Assembly (NCBI GenBank): GCA_903864505.1 | Contig: CAIPGC010000322.1 | Coordinates: 1 to 56,919 of the forward strand | DNA: 56,919 bases | Source: an uncultured beta proteobacterium | GTDB lineage: Bacteria > Pseudomonadota > Gammaproteobacteria > Burkholderiales > Burkholderiaceae_C | Reading direction: 5' to 3' | Shown here: positions 34,269-44,816 of the stretch, in pieces | Numbering within the stretch: the first letter of the stretch is position 1 | Layout: every line of letters begins with the position of its first letter | Program-made: the position numbers and the translations under genes | Notes under the pieces: generated by a model | Database searches by the model: none | Seen by the model: only the letters and a program-made list of their open reading frames with translations | What the model was told of the DNA's origin: nothing

Positions 34269-35885
34269 TCATTCCCACTCAATGGTGGCCGGTGGCTTGC
34301 TCGATACGTCGTAGGTAACCCGGTTGATTCCACGCACCTCATTGATGATGCGGCCAGACACTTTCTTCAGCAACGCATAGGGTAGTTCAGCCCAGTCGGC
34401 GGTCATGAAATCGCTGGTCTGAACTGCGCGCAGGGCCACCACGTAGTCGTAGGTGCGGCCATCGCCCATCACGCCGACGCTTTTTACCGGCAGGAATACC
34501 GTGAACGCCTGGCTGGTCAGGTCGTACCAGCTCTTGCCGGTGGCTGTGTCCTTGAAGTTGTGCAACTCTTCGATGAAGATCGCATCGGCGCGGCGCAGCA
34601 GGTCGGCGTACTCCGCCTTGACCTCGCCCAGGATGCGCACTCCCAGGCCGGGGCCAGGGAAAGGATGGCGATACACCATGTCGTGCGGCAGGCCCAGCGC
34701 TACGCCAAGTTCGCGCACCTCGTCCTTGAACAGTTCGCGCAGCGGTTCCAGCAATTTCAGGCCCAACTGCTCTGGCAATCCACCCACGTTGTGATGGCTC
34801 TTGATGGTGACGGCTTTCTTGTTCTTGGCACCACCTGATTCGATCACATCCGGATAAATAGTGCCTTGGGCAAGAAAACTTGCTCCTGCTTTAGTAGCAT
34901 CCTGCGCAGTCAGTTTGAGGGCTGCAGCCTTGAAAACCTCAACAAACTCACGGCCGATGATCTTGCGCTTTGCCTCCGGGTCGGCGACTCCGACCAGGTG
35001 CCTCAGGAACTGCTCGCTGGCATCCACCCGGACCACCTTGGCGTGCAGTTTTCCCACAAACATATCCATCACCATGTCACCCTCATTCAGGCGCAGCAGA
35101 CCATGGTCTACGAAGACACAGGTGAGCTGGTTACCAATGGCACGGTGGATCAACGCTGCCGCCACCGAAGAATCGACACCCCCGGATAGCCCCAGAATAA
35201 CCTCCTCGCGGCCGACCTGGGTGCGGATTTTCTCAACCGCTTCGGCGATGTAGTCACCCATGATCCAGTCGGGTCGGGTGCCGCAGATGTCGAGCACAAA
35301 GCGATTCAAAATGGCAGCACCCTGCTTGGTGTGTGTAACTTCCGGGTGAAACTGAACTGCATAGAAGTGCCGTGCCTCGTCGGCCATGCCGGCAATCGGG
35401 CAGGCCACGTTGGAGGCCATCAGCGTGAAGCCAGCAGGCATCTCAGTCACTTTGTCCCCGTGGCTCATCCACACATCCAGCATGCCGTACCCTTGCGGCG
35501 TGGCGCTGTCCTCAATGCCATCCAACAGCCTGGTGTGGCCGTGCGCGCGGATCTGGGCCGAGCCGAACTCGCGCGTCCTGCCCGCCACCACCTTGCCGCC
35601 GAGTTGCTGCGCCATGGTTTGCATGCCATAGCAAATGCCCAGCACTGGTATCCCCAATTCGAATACCGAATCAGGGGCCTTGTCGGTGCTGTCCTCATAC
35701 ACGCTGGCGTGGCTGCCAGAAAGGATCACTCCCTTAAGACCGCCGTCCAAGGCGTACGCGCGCACCCAGTCGTCCGACACATCGCACGGATGCACCTCGC
35801 AAAACACATGTGCCTCCCGCACCCTCCGTGCGATGAGTTGGGTAACCTGGGAGCCAAAGTCAAGAATCAGTATTTTTTGGTGCAT
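34269..35885 (-). CDS. guaA: GMP synthase (glutamine-hydrolysing)
   Basis: 538 residues from ATG 35885. The glutaminase triad is Cys85 (GICYGMQ), His180 and Glu182 (HPEVTHT). The ATP-pyrophosphatase loop is [10 protein letters not shown] (residues 232-241), and the C-terminal dimerisation domain ends in [18 protein letters not shown]. It converts XMP to GMP. It lies 10 bp downstream of guaB, so guaBA is an operon. Residues about 323-336 ([10 protein letters not shown]...) have no counterpart in E. coli GuaA and coincide with a dispersed repeat copy, an in-frame insertion in an essential enzyme. Confidence 0.97.
   Translation of the reverse strand: MHQKILILDFGSQVTQLIARRVREAHVFCEVHPCDVSDDWVRAYALDGGLKGVILSGSHASVYEDSTDKAPDSVFELGIPVLGICYGMQTMAQQLGGKVVAGRTREFGSAQIRAHGHTRLLDGIEDSATPQGYGMLDVWMSHGDKVTEMPAGFTLMASNVACPIAGMADEARHFYAVQFHPEVTHTKQGAAILNRFVLDICGTRPDWIMGDYIAEAVEKIRTQVGREEVILGLSGGVDSSVAAALIHRAIGNQLTCVFVDHGLLRLNEGDMVMDMFVGKLHAKVVRVDASEQFLRHLVGVADPEAKRKIIGREFVEVFKAAALKLTAQDATKAGASFLAQGTIYPDVIESGGAKNKKAVTIKSHHNVGGLPEQLGLKLLEPLRELFKDEVRELGVALGLPHDMVYRHPFPGPGLGVRILGEVKAEYADLLRRADAIFIEELHNFKDTATGKSWYDLTSQAFTVFLPVKSVGVMGDGRTYDYVVALRAVQTSDFMTADWAELPYALLKKVSGRIINEVRGINRVTYDVSSKPPATIEWE
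34880..34927 (+). repeat. Dispersed ~46 bp repeat, copy 8 (inside guaA)
   Basis: TTGCTCCTGCTTTAGT, AGCATC, CTGCGCAGTCAGTTTGA, GGGCTGCAG. It is antisense to guaA and lies between the codons for [10 protein letters not shown] and [11 protein letters not shown], the point at which this protein is several residues longer than E. coli GuaA. Confidence 0.75.
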
Positions 35886-35895
35886 AACAAACTGT

Positions 35896-37410
<1,515 letters not shown>

Positions 37411-37514
37411 TCATGGACATCGGTCGCCACACAGTGGTCACCGAAGGTCGGGGAAACCCCACCGATTAACTGTAAAACTCCGCAAGATTTTGCTTTGGAC
37501 GCTACACTTGCACC

Positions 37515-38030
37515 ATGAAATTGCTTAAATCACTTTTGGCACTTGCATTGGTGACTTCCGGCTTCGCGGCCTGGGCCCAATGGCAATGGATCGACCAGGA
37601 TGGCCATAAGGTCTACAGCGATCGGGCACCGCCTCCCGAAGTTCCGGAAAAAAGCATATTGAAGCGCCCCAATGCCCGCATCCCGGTCAAGCCGGTCGTG
37701 ACCGACGCACCAGAACCACCGGTGGACGGTGCGGCCGCCGCAGTTCCTGTACTTCCCACACCTAAGGTCACCGGCGTAGATAAAGACCTGGAAGCCAAGA
37801 AGAAACAGGCCACAGAGGCCGAAGCAGCCAAGAAGAAAGCCGATGAAGAGAGAGTGACCAAGGCCAAGATTGAAAACTGCGCCCGCGCCAAGCAGGCCAA
37901 GGCGACGTTGGATTCGGGGACCCGCATTGGGCGCACGAATGCCGCTGGTGAGCGCGAGATCATGGACGACGCTGCACGTGCCGCCGAAAGCAAGAGAATC
38001 GCCGCCATCGTTGCCTCCGACTGCAATTAG
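37515..38030 (+). CDS. DUF4124 domain-containing periplasmic protein
   Basis: 171 residues with a signal peptide (LLKSLLALALVTSGFAAWA) and a short DUF4124 segment directly after it (QWQWIDQDGHKVYSDRAPPPEVP). A Lys/Ala/Glu-rich helical stretch (EAKKKQATEAEAAKKKADEERVTKAK) and a C-terminal part with single Cys residues follow. The function is unknown; similar proteins are common in Burkholderiales. It is convergent with rnfH, 8 bp apart. Confidence 0.85.
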   Translation: MKLLKSLLALALVTSGFAAWAQWQWIDQDGHKVYSDRAPPPEVPEKSILKRPNARIPVKPVVTDAPEPPVDGAAAAVPVLPTPKVTGVDKDLEAKKKQATEAEAAKKKADEERVTKAKIENCARAKQAKATLDSGTRIGRTNAAGEREIMDDAARAAESKRIAAIVASDCN

Positions 38031-38038
38031 CGAGCCGT

Positions 38039-38374
38039 TCAATACCCGGCTTTGGCGCCCGAGCGGCGCTTGGCGAACAATCCTGCTGCCTTGGCCCCCT
38101 GGCGCGTGAACCGCTCGCGGCGTGCTGCCTTGGGATCAACTTTGAGTGGTCGGTACATCTCAACACGGTCTCCCTCGCGCAGAACATGCTCCAAAGGCAC
38201 TTTGCGACCCCAAACACCTACTTCCAGCGTCTTCACTTCCAGAGGCAACAAATCGGCCAACCAGCCAGTGGCCTGCAATGCCTGCGCCACTACGCTTCCC
38301 AACTCCAGCTCCAGCGCGATCTCGCGCACCGTGCGTGGCCCGGGCGAATACACCACCGTTACCGCAATCGGCAT
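38039..38374 (-). CDS. rnfH: RnfH family Ub-like protein
   Basis: 111 residues with a beta-grasp fold: VTVVYSPGPRTVREIALELELGSVVAQALQATG, then LEVGVWGRKVPLEHVLREGDRVEMYRPLKVDPKAARRERF, a clear RnfH (formerly RatB/YfjF) signature. The role is unsettled. It immediately follows ratA (stop and start abut at 38374/38375), the standard ratA-rnfH pair. Confidence 0.9.
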   Translation of the reverse strand: MPIAVTVVYSPGPRTVREIALELELGSVVAQALQATGWLADLLPLEVKTLEVGVWGRKVPLEHVLREGDRVEMYRPLKVDPKAARRERFTRQGAKAAGLFAKRRSGAKAGY

Positions 38375-38818
38375 TCAGTCTCCATAGACCTGCTGTGCAC
38401 GCTTGACAAAGGCATCAACCAGGGTGGACGCAATCTTGTCAAACACCGGGCCGACCAGTTTGGCCAGGGTGGCATTGTCAAAACCGTAGTTCAGCGTCAG
38501 TTCCACCTTGCAGGCGCGCTGTGAGCCGTCCCCCAAGGGGGTGAAAATCCACTTGCCGTCAAGCTGCGAAAACGGGCCGTTCAGAAGCTTCATGTCGACA
38601 CAGCGGTCGGCAGTGTGCACGTTGCGGGTTGAAAAGGTCTGCCGCACGCCGCTGAACGTGATGCCCATTTCTGCTGTCATCCCGTCCTCATGCTCCTGCA
38701 CCACCCTGGCGTGGTCGCACCAGGGCAGAAACTCTGCGTAACGGTTCACGTCAGTCACCAGAAAATACATTTCGTGCGGGCTGTACCAGATCAGAACGGA
38801 CTTGTGGACGGTTTTCAT
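38375..38818 (-). CDS. ratA: RatA family START-domain protein
   Basis: 147 residues of a START/polyketide-cyclase-like domain: [40 protein letters not shown] and the C-terminal [38 protein letters not shown]. coli RatA was reported to block 70S assembly; the mitochondrial homologue Coq10 binds ubiquinone, so the true role here is open. It is divergent from smpB with a 79-bp gap, the common bacterial layout. Confidence 0.92.
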   Translation of the reverse strand: MKTVHKSVLIWYSPHEMYFLVTDVNRYAEFLPWCDHARVVQEHEDGMTAEMGITFSGVRQTFSTRNVHTADRCVDMKLLNGPFSQLDGKWIFTPLGDGSQRACKVELTLNYGFDNATLAKLVGPVFDKIASTLVDAFVKRAQQVYGD

Positions 38819-38897
38819 AGAATGCAGGTCTGCGCGGGATTGTAGTCAAGCCCTGAGGCATGCTTCCAATCCCGACTGTCATCCCCATCTGAGTCAT

Positions 38898-39371
38898 ATG
38901 GCCAAGAAACCCGCTATCAATACCCGCATTGCCGACAACAAGAAGGCCACCTTCAACTATTTCTTTGAAGAGCGTTTTGAGGCGGGCCTTGTGCTCGAAG
39001 GCTGGGAGGTGAAATCCCTGCGTGAGGGCAAGGTACAGCTCACCGACGGCTATGTGGTGGTTCGCAACGGCGAGTTGTTCATCATTGGCCTGCAGATCAA
39101 TCCGCTGCATACCGCTTCCACCCACGTGAACCCCGACAACGTGCGCACCAAAAAGCTGCTGATGCACAGGGAGCAGATCCAGCGGCTCATCGGCAAAGTA
39201 GAACAAAAGGGCTACACGCTCGTACCCATCAACCTGCACTGGAAAGATGGCAAAGTGAAGTGCGAAATTGCCCTGGCCAAGGGCAAGGCCGAACACGACA
39301 AGCGCGACACCATCAAGGACCGCGAAGGCAAGCGCGAAGTGGAACGCGCGATGAAGTCGCGGCAGCGCTGA
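38898..39371 (+). CDS. smpB: SsrA-binding protein SmpB
   Basis: 157 residues from ATG 38898. It opens with [47 protein letters not shown] and contains [28 protein letters not shown]. The basic C-terminal tail ([30 protein letters not shown]) inserts into the mRNA channel during trans-translation. It binds tmRNA and rescues stalled ribosomes. The tmRNA gene itself is not seen in the window. It is convergent with the CoA-hydrolase gene 3 bp away. Confidence 0.96.
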   Translation: MAKKPAINTRIADNKKATFNYFFEERFEAGLVLEGWEVKSLREGKVQLTDGYVVVRNGELFIIGLQINPLHTASTHVNPDNVRTKKLLMHREQIQRLIGKVEQKGYTLVPINLHWKDGKVKCEIALAKGKAEHDKRDTIKDREGKREVERAMKSRQR

Positions 39372-39374
39372 CCG

Positions 39375-40505
39375 TTACGTCAGGTTCTTTAGAGGGTGAC
39401 TATCAGCCGTCCACGGACTGGCGAAAAATGGTTGCACCATGGCAGCGGTCACATCGTCAATGCGGGCCGGGTTCCATTGGGGTTTGAAGTCCTTGTCAAT
39501 GGCCAAGGCACGTATACCCTCTACGGTTTCTGTGGCTGCGCCGGTTCGGCTCAGGTGTTTCGTGTAGAAACAATGCTGCACCAGATCGCGCTCCATGCGC
39601 AGGTCCTCGGCAAGCGTCATCTTGCGGGCGCGGCGGATCTGCTCTAGCACGACGTGCAGCATGAGCGGACTGCGTTGGCGCAATGTGGCGGCAATGGCAC
39701 GGGCGGTCTTGGTGCCCTGCGCCTCAAGCGCAGATACCATGGTGGAAATCGACCCCAACCCAAAGGCAGTCAAAATCTTTGCATCAAATGATGCTGCAGC
39801 CCCCGTAGAATCGGCGTAGGCAGCTATGACATTGGTAGCAATCCAGTGTTGTACATCGTTCAAAGAAGCACAGTTTTGCAAAGCCGCCCAAAGCGCTGGA
39901 AGGTCCGCTGCGGGCACACACACATCGGCCAGTCCCCAGGCCACGGCCTGCTCTGCGCCAATGGTGTCTCCGCTGAGCGCCAGGTATTCGCCCACGTGTC
40001 CGGGACAACGGCCAAGGAAGTAGCCTCCACCCACATCCGGAAACAGACCAATGCCAGTCTCGGGCATAGCCATCTTCGTGTGCTCGGTCACAATGCGCAG
40101 ACTTGCACCCTGACTGATGCCCATGCCCCCGCCCATCACGATGCCGTCCATGAATGCAATATAGGGCTTGGGGAAGGTATGGATCAGGTGGTTGAGGGTG
40201 TATTCGACGGTAAAAAATTCGTCCAGAGCCGTATCGCCAGCCAGCGCTGCCTGGTGAAAAAAGCGGATATCGCCACCGGCACAGAAACCCCCAAACAGTG
40301 CCTCAGGCGTACCGGGGCGACCCACCTTGTTGCTGCCGCGAATGGCCACGGCAAACACTGCCGGGTTGTCGCGCCAGGCCTGCAGGATTGAAAGCAGCGA
40401 CTGCACCATGGGCAGCGACAGGGCATTGAGCGCCTTGGGGCGATTCAGGGTGATCAGACCGATGCCGCCCACCACACTGGTTTGAACTTCAGCAATTGTC
40501 ATCAT
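39375..40505 (-). CDS. 3-hydroxyisobutyryl-CoA hydrolase (enoyl-CoA hydratase superfamily)
   Basis: 376 residues. The crotonase-fold signatures are GGFCAGGDIRFFHQ (oxyanion hole), IVMGGGMGISQGASLRIVTEHTKMAMPETGIGLFPDVGGGYFL, the last being typical of 3-hydroxyisobutyryl-CoA hydrolase in valine breakdown. A 2-enoyl-CoA hydratase is the alternative. Two ATG codons lie at its start; the first overlaps the DMT transporter stop by 4 bp. A dispersed repeat copy at 39794-39841 falls inside. Confidence 0.88.
   Translation of the reverse strand: MMTIAEVQTSVVGGIGLITLNRPKALNALSLPMVQSLLSILQAWRDNPAVFAVAIRGSNKVGRPGTPEALFGGFCAGGDIRFFHQAALAGDTALDEFFTVEYTLNHLIHTFPKPYIAFMDGIVMGGGMGISQGASLRIVTEHTKMAMPETGIGLFPDVGGGYFLGRCPGHVGEYLALSGDTIGAEQAVAWGLADVCVPAADLPALWAALQNCASLNDVQHWIATNVIAAYADSTGAAASFDAKILTAFGLGSISTMVSALEAQGTKTARAIAATLRQRSPLMLHVVLEQIRRARKMTLAEDLRMERDLVQHCFYTKHLSRTGAATETVEGIRALAIDKDFKPQWNPARIDDVTAAMVQPFFASPWTADSHPLKNLT
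39794..39841 (-). repeat. Dispersed ~46 bp repeat, copy 9 (inside CoA-hydrolase gene)
   Basis: On the minus strand: TTGCTACCAATGTCAT, AGCTGC, CTACGCCGATTCTAC, GGGGGCTGCAG, with intact GCTA...TAGC ends. It is in frame with, and in the same direction as, the gene, giving the Ala/Ser/Asp-rich stretch ATNVIAAYADSTGAAAS. Confidence 0.78.
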
Positions 40506-41383
40506 GGCGCAATTCTCCTTTGATTCCAGCCCAGCAGTTCATTGACCAGCAAGGCACCTATGACCAGCGACCCGCCGGTCAGCACAGTCAAACCGGGGGC
40601 CTCCCCCGCACCCCACCAGGCAAGGGCGATTCCAAAGATCACTTCCAGCAAGGCGAGCAGCGACATCTCGGGCGCTTGCAGCACACGAGCGCACAGCACC
40701 GACAGCACACAGGGAATGGCGAGTTGACCCAGTCCCAGGTAGACCAGCAAACCCAGGTCATGGGTTGTGGCCTGGAACGGGTAGGCTAACGGCAAGGTGA
40801 CCACAGCGCTGATGACAGCTCCCACGAAAACAGCAGGAACTAGGTCCACGTCACGGCCCTTGGCATGCGAATGCTGGGTAACGGTCCAGTTCGTCGCTCC
40901 GGCCACGGGTACACACAAGGCTACCAGGGTTCCCAGCATTTGCTCACCCGAAACCTGTGCGCCGTACATGATGGCGATGCCCAGCCCCGCCGCTGCAATG
41001 GCGACCCAGGTCCGCAGCGCAATTCGATGCCCAATGAACACCCTGGCTACCAGCGCCGTGAACAGTGGCCCCAGCGACATGGTGACCAGCACATTGGCCA
41101 CACTGGTCAGCGTCAGCGCGAGCATGTAGGCTGTAAACATCACGCTCCAGCACACACCCGATGCCCACAGTGCCGCATTGGCATGCTTCAATTCGGCAAA
41201 TACCCTGCGACCCCGAAACAGGGGCAGGATTACCAGCAGCGACACTGTGGTGAAAAACGCCCGCCAGAACGTGACTTCAAACGAGCGCGCCGACTCCAGG
41301 TGGCGCGTCACCACCCCCGCGGTGGACCACATCAGAGCCACCACCACCATCAGTGCAACCGCGTGGTTGTGTGTGAGTTTCAT
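40502..41383 (-). CDS. DMT family (EamA) transporter
   Basis: 293 residues with about ten hydrophobic helices in two EamA-type halves, the first opening with HNHAVALMVVVALMWSTAGVVTRHL and the second around VFVGAVISAVVTLPLAYPF. Family members export amino acids, metabolites or nucleotide-related compounds across the inner membrane; the substrate cannot be told. It is translationally coupled to the CoA-hydrolase gene downstream. Confidence 0.9.
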   Translation of the reverse strand: MKLTHNHAVALMVVVALMWSTAGVVTRHLESARSFEVTFWRAFFTTVSLLVILPLFRGRRVFAELKHANAALWASGVCWSVMFTAYMLALTLTSVANVLVTMSLGPLFTALVARVFIGHRIALRTWVAIAAAGLGIAIMYGAQVSGEQMLGTLVALCVPVAGATNWTVTQHSHAKGRDVDLVPAVFVGAVISAVVTLPLAYPFQATTHDLGLLVYLGLGQLAIPCVLSVLCARVLQAPEMSLLALLEVIFGIALAWWGAGEAPGLTVLTGGSLVIGALLVNELLGWNQRRIAP

Positions 41384-41460
41384 ACAAAGAGCATATGGCG
41401 AGAGCGCAATTTTCCGCCGGTCCGCCCCCTGTCGCGGTAGCGCTGAGGCTCTCCCGCGAG

Positions 41461-41518
41461 AGAAAATTAGCCCCCCCGGGGGGGCAGCGACCCGCGCAGC
41501 GGCGGAGCGTGGGGGCTA
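41461..41518 (-). repeat. GC-rich palindromic repeat/terminator at typA end (type B, copy A)
   Basis: It begins in the typA stop codon. On the minus strand it reads TAGCCCCCACGCT, a variable GC-rich middle, CGCTGCC, then the perfect palindrome C7G7 (41471-41484) and CTAATTTTCT. The first TAGCCCCC can also pair with the GGGGGCTA at the end. A similar block follows infB. It probably ends the rimP-typA operon. Confidence 0.65.
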
Positions 41519-43342
41519 TGTCCTCCCAGCGCGTTTGCGTTCGGTTTCGGTCAGGTGGCGTTTGCGCAGGCGGATCGACTTGGGCGTGATTTCGACCAGT
41601 TCGTCGTCCTCGATGAACTCGACACCGTACTCGAGCGTGCATTCGATTGGCGGGGTGATCTTGATCGCATCTTCCTTGCCACTGACGCGGAAGTTGGTCA
41701 GCTGTTTGGTTCGGGTGGCATTCACCACCAGATCGTTGTCGCGGCTGTGAATGCCGACAATCATGCCTTCGTAGACCGGATCATTGGGGCGAACAAACAT
41801 GCGACCGCGCTCGTCAAGCTTGCCCAACGCATAGGTAAAAATTTCACCAGCATCCATGGAAATCAGCACACCGTTCTTGCGTCCGCCAATCTCACCCTTG
41901 TGTGGCTCATAACTATCAAAGATATTGGAGATCAGGCCCGTGCCCCGCGTCAGGTTCAGAAACTCGTTGGTAAAACCAATCAGCCCGCGCGCTGGAATGC
42001 GGTATTCCAGACGCACGCGACCACGTCCGTCGGGCTCCATGTTGACCAGATCGCCCCTGCGTTCACCCAGAGCCTGCATCACGCCGCCCTGGTGCTGCTC
42101 TTCGATGTCGGCGGTCACCATCTCAATGGGCTCGTGCTTTTCGCCATTGATCTCCTTGAACACAACGCGTGGCTTGCTCACCGCCAGTTCGTAGCCTTCG
42201 CGGCGCATGTTCTCCAGCAAAATGGTCAGGTGCAGTTCGCCACGACCCATGACTTCGAAGATGCCTTCTTCCCCGGTTTCCTTGACGCGCAGTGCCACGT
42301 TGTGTTGCAACTCCTTTTGCAGACGGTCCCAGATCTGGCGACTGGTGACGTACTTGCCGTCACGACCAGCCAATGGACTGGTATTAACGCAGAAATTCAT
42401 GGTCAACGTAGGTTCGTCTACCTTGAGCATGGGCAGCGGCATGGGACTCAGCGGATCGGTAATGGTCACACCAATGCCAATGTCGGCCAGGCCATTGATC
42501 AGCACAATTTCACCTGGCCCCGCCTCGTTGGTCTGCATACGCTCCAGCCCCTCGAAGGTCAGTACCTGGTTGATACGGCCCTTGATCGGTTTGCCATCCA
42601 GCCCTTCCATGACCACCACGTCCATCATGGGCCGGATCGTTCCCTGGCTAATGCGGCCCACGCCAATACGACCCACAAAGGTGGAAAAGTCGAGCGCAGA
42701 AATTTGCAACTGCAGCGGTGCGGAGGGATCGCCTTCTTGATGCGGTACATGCTGAAGAATGGTATTGAACAGGGCCGACATATCCGGACCCCACTGCTCT
42801 CCCTGCGCACCCTCTTCCATCGATGACCAGCCGTTGATACCCGAGGCATAGACCACGGGAAAATCCAGCTGCTCGTCGGTAGCTCCCAGCTTGTCAAACA
42901 AGTCGAATGCGGCGTTCACCACAAAATCGGGGCGGGCACCGGGCTTGTCAACCTTGTTCACCACCAAAATGGGCTTGAGTCCCAACGCCAGCGCTTTCTT
43001 GGTAACAAAGCGAGTTTGCGGCATGGGGCCTTCCTGTGCGTCGATCAACAGCACCACGCCGTCGACCATTGAGAGCGCACGCTCTACCTCACCGCCAAAG
43101 TCGGCGTGTCCGGGAGTATCGACGATATTGATATGCGTACCCCCCCAGGTCACGGCACAGTTCTTGGCCAGAATCGTAATGCCACGCTCTTTTTCAATCG
43201 CGTTGTTGTCCATCACGGTGTCGACCACTTTCTCGTGGCTGGCGAAAGTTCCGGATTGACGCAGCAACTGGTCGACCATGGTGGTCTTGCCATGGTCCAC
43301 GTGGGCAATGATGGCGATGTTTCGGATTTGTTTAATGCTCAT
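41516..43342 (-). CDS. typA: Translational GTPase TypA/BipA
   Basis: 608 residues: G1 IIAHVDHGKTTMVDQLL, G3 DTPGHADFGGEV, G4 NKVDKP, then EF-G-like domains III and V and the BipA C-terminal domain with EYRIPARGLIGFTNEFLNLTRGTGLISNIFD. It is a ribosome-associated GTPase used in 50S assembly and stress or low-temperature growth. The start overlaps the truB stop by 4 bp. It is the last gene of the rimP operon. Confidence 0.97.
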   Translation of the reverse strand: MSIKQIRNIAIIAHVDHGKTTMVDQLLRQSGTFASHEKVVDTVMDNNAIEKERGITILAKNCAVTWGGTHINIVDTPGHADFGGEVERALSMVDGVVLLIDAQEGPMPQTRFVTKKALALGLKPILVVNKVDKPGARPDFVVNAAFDLFDKLGATDEQLDFPVVYASGINGWSSMEEGAQGEQWGPDMSALFNTILQHVPHQEGDPSAPLQLQISALDFSTFVGRIGVGRISQGTIRPMMDVVVMEGLDGKPIKGRINQVLTFEGLERMQTNEAGPGEIVLINGLADIGIGVTITDPLSPMPLPMLKVDEPTLTMNFCVNTSPLAGRDGKYVTSRQIWDRLQKELQHNVALRVKETGEEGIFEVMGRGELHLTILLENMRREGYELAVSKPRVVFKEINGEKHEPIEMVTADIEEQHQGGVMQALGERRGDLVNMEPDGRGRVRLEYRIPARGLIGFTNEFLNLTRGTGLISNIFDSYEPHKGEIGGRKNGVLISMDAGEIFTYALGKLDERGRMFVRPNDPVYEGMIVGIHSRDNDLVVNATRTKQLTNFRVSGKEDAIKITPPIECTLEYGVEFIEDDELVEITPKSIRLRKRHLTETERKRAGRT

Positions 43343-44322
43343 GGTTCACTTTCTGCTAACGGTTCAATTCTTCGCTCTTGCGCTTGCATTTCACTAATTT
43401 CCACCGGACTTAACAGGCGGATCGGTATCAACTCACCGGCCCTGATATGGGCGGTTCCCAGCAGGGTACGTGGCTGTTCTGCGTACACCGCCACCTGCTC
43501 TGCATCCGGCCACGCACCCCGCCTGCGCAGGCCGCTCAAAAAGCGTCCCGCATTGTCACTGTCGAGCGTGACAACTTTATGGGTGGCGATCAGGCTGTCC
43601 ACCGGCAACAGGCATGCCATGCGTTCGTATTCACTCATCACCTGCAGCGCTTCGAGCGTAACGCACTGCGCTGCTTCAAAATCGCCAGTGCGAATCCTTC
43701 GCAGTGCCCCCAGGTGGGCACCGCACCCCAGGGCCTCGCCAATGTCTTCGCCCAGCGTCCGGATGTACGTACCCTTGCTGCACTTTACTTCCAAATTAAT
43801 AGCTGTCTGCGCAATATCTATGCGGGGCTCCAGCACTTTCAGCACATAAATCGTCACATCTCTGGGCGTCCGCTCCACCTCGATGCCCGCACGCGCATAT
43901 TCGTACAGCGCCTTGCCGTCCTTCTTCAAGGCGCTGTGCATCGGTGGGATTTGCCGGATCGGTCCGGTGAATTGACGCACCACCTCATCCAACTGAACGG
44001 ACGACACTTGGATCGACCGCTCAGTTAACACTTCACCCTCGGCATCTGCCGTACTCGTCTTTACTCCCAGGCGCAATACCGTTTGATAGGTCTTGTCCGC
44101 ATTCAGATGCATCTGGCTGAATTTGGTTGCCGCGCCAAAGCACAGAGGCAAAACGCCCGTCGCAAGAGGGTCCAGCGTTCCCGTATGCCCTGCTTTTTCG
44201 GCCCGCAGCAGCCACTTCGCCTTTTGCAATGCCTGGTTACTGGACAGCCCCAACGGTTTGTCCAACAACAGCACCCCATGCACGGGGCGCCGTGTGACCC
44301 GTGCACGCGGCGCATTCATCAA
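43339..44322 (-). CDS. truB: tRNA pseudouridine(55) synthase TruB
   Basis: 327 residues: GVLLLDKPLGLSSNQALQKAKWLL, catalytic Asp in GHTGTLDPLATGVLPLCFG, and KCSKGTYIRTLGEDIG. It makes the T-loop pseudouridine of elongator tRNAs. Adjacent in the operon are rbfA (1 bp upstream) and typA (4-bp overlap). A dispersed repeat copy at 43785-43833 covers the codons just before CSKGTYIR, so that part of the loop is repeat-derived. Confidence 0.96.
   Translation of the reverse strand: MMNAPRARVTRRPVHGVLLLDKPLGLSSNQALQKAKWLLRAEKAGHTGTLDPLATGVLPLCFGAATKFSQMHLNADKTYQTVLRLGVKTSTADAEGEVLTERSIQVSSVQLDEVVRQFTGPIRQIPPMHSALKKDGKALYEYARAGIEVERTPRDVTIYVLKVLEPRIDIAQTAINLEVKCSKGTYIRTLGEDIGEALGCGAHLGALRRIRTGDFEAAQCVTLEALQVMSEYERMACLLPVDSLIATHKVVTLDSDNAGRFLSGLRRRGAWPDAEQVAVYAEQPRTLLGTAHIRAGELIPIRLLSPVEISEMQAQERRIEPLAESEP
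43785..43833 (+). repeat. Dispersed ~46 bp repeat, copy 10 (inside truB)
   Basis: TTACTTCCAAATTAAT, AGCTGT, CTGCGCAATATCTATGC, GGGGCTCCAG. It is antisense to truB and read through in frame. The first half is closest to copy 3 in tex. Confidence 0.75.
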
Positions 44323-44323
44323 A

Positions 44324-44692
44324 CTAGTCTTCCTTGGCGCGCGAGGACACGGCCTTGGCGATCAGGGCATTCATGTCCGCCGCGCGCTCGGTCGTGCGGT
44401 CGAACTGGAAATGCAAGGTCGGCACAGTGTGGATGTGGAGCCGCTTGAACAATCCGGCGCGCAAAAAGCCCGCGGCCTGGTTTAAACCAGCTTCACACGC
44501 TACCGGGTCGCCAACCAGCAAACTGAAAAATACCTTCGCGTGGGCGTAATCCGGCGTTACTTCAACCGCCTGAATCGTCACCATGCCCACCCGTGGATCT
44601 TTGAGTTCGCGTGCAATCAACTCCGTCAGATCACGTTGAATCTGATCGGCCACGCGAAAACCGCGGTTGGGGGTGCTTGACTTCTTTTTCAT
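44324..44692 (-). CDS. rbfA: Ribosome-binding factor A
   Basis: 122 residues from ATG 44692. The KH-like fold is shown by [47 protein letters not shown] and the C-terminal [19 protein letters not shown]. It assists 30S maturation around helix 1 of 16S rRNA. It lies 1 bp upstream of truB. A 121-bp gap from infB holds a GC-rich repeat. Confidence 0.95.
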   Translation of the reverse strand: MKKKSSTPNRGFRVADQIQRDLTELIARELKDPRVGMVTIQAVEVTPDYAHAKVFFSLLVGDPVACEAGLNQAAGFLRAGLFKRLHIHTVPTLHFQFDRTTERAADMNALIAKAVSSRAKED

Positions 44693-44756
44693 GCACAAGC
44701 AACGCACGCCGCCGGGCCGCCCCATGTCGCGCGTGCTCTGGAGAGCCCAAGCGATG

Positions 44757-44816
44757 GCGGGCGATGGCCCCCGTGGGCGGCAGCGTAGTGCACGAAGTGA
44801 CAAGCGTGGTGGCTCA
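44757..44816 (-). repeat. GC-rich repeat at infB end (type B, copy B)
   Basis: It begins in the infB stop codon region. On the minus strand it reads GAGCCACCACGCT, a variable middle with a TCACTTCGTG stem, CGCTGCC, then CCCACGGGGGC. It aligns with the block at the typA end. Two GCGATGGC units follow at its far edge. It may act as a hairpin between infB and rbfA, tuning read-through or mRNA stability. Confidence 0.55.
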
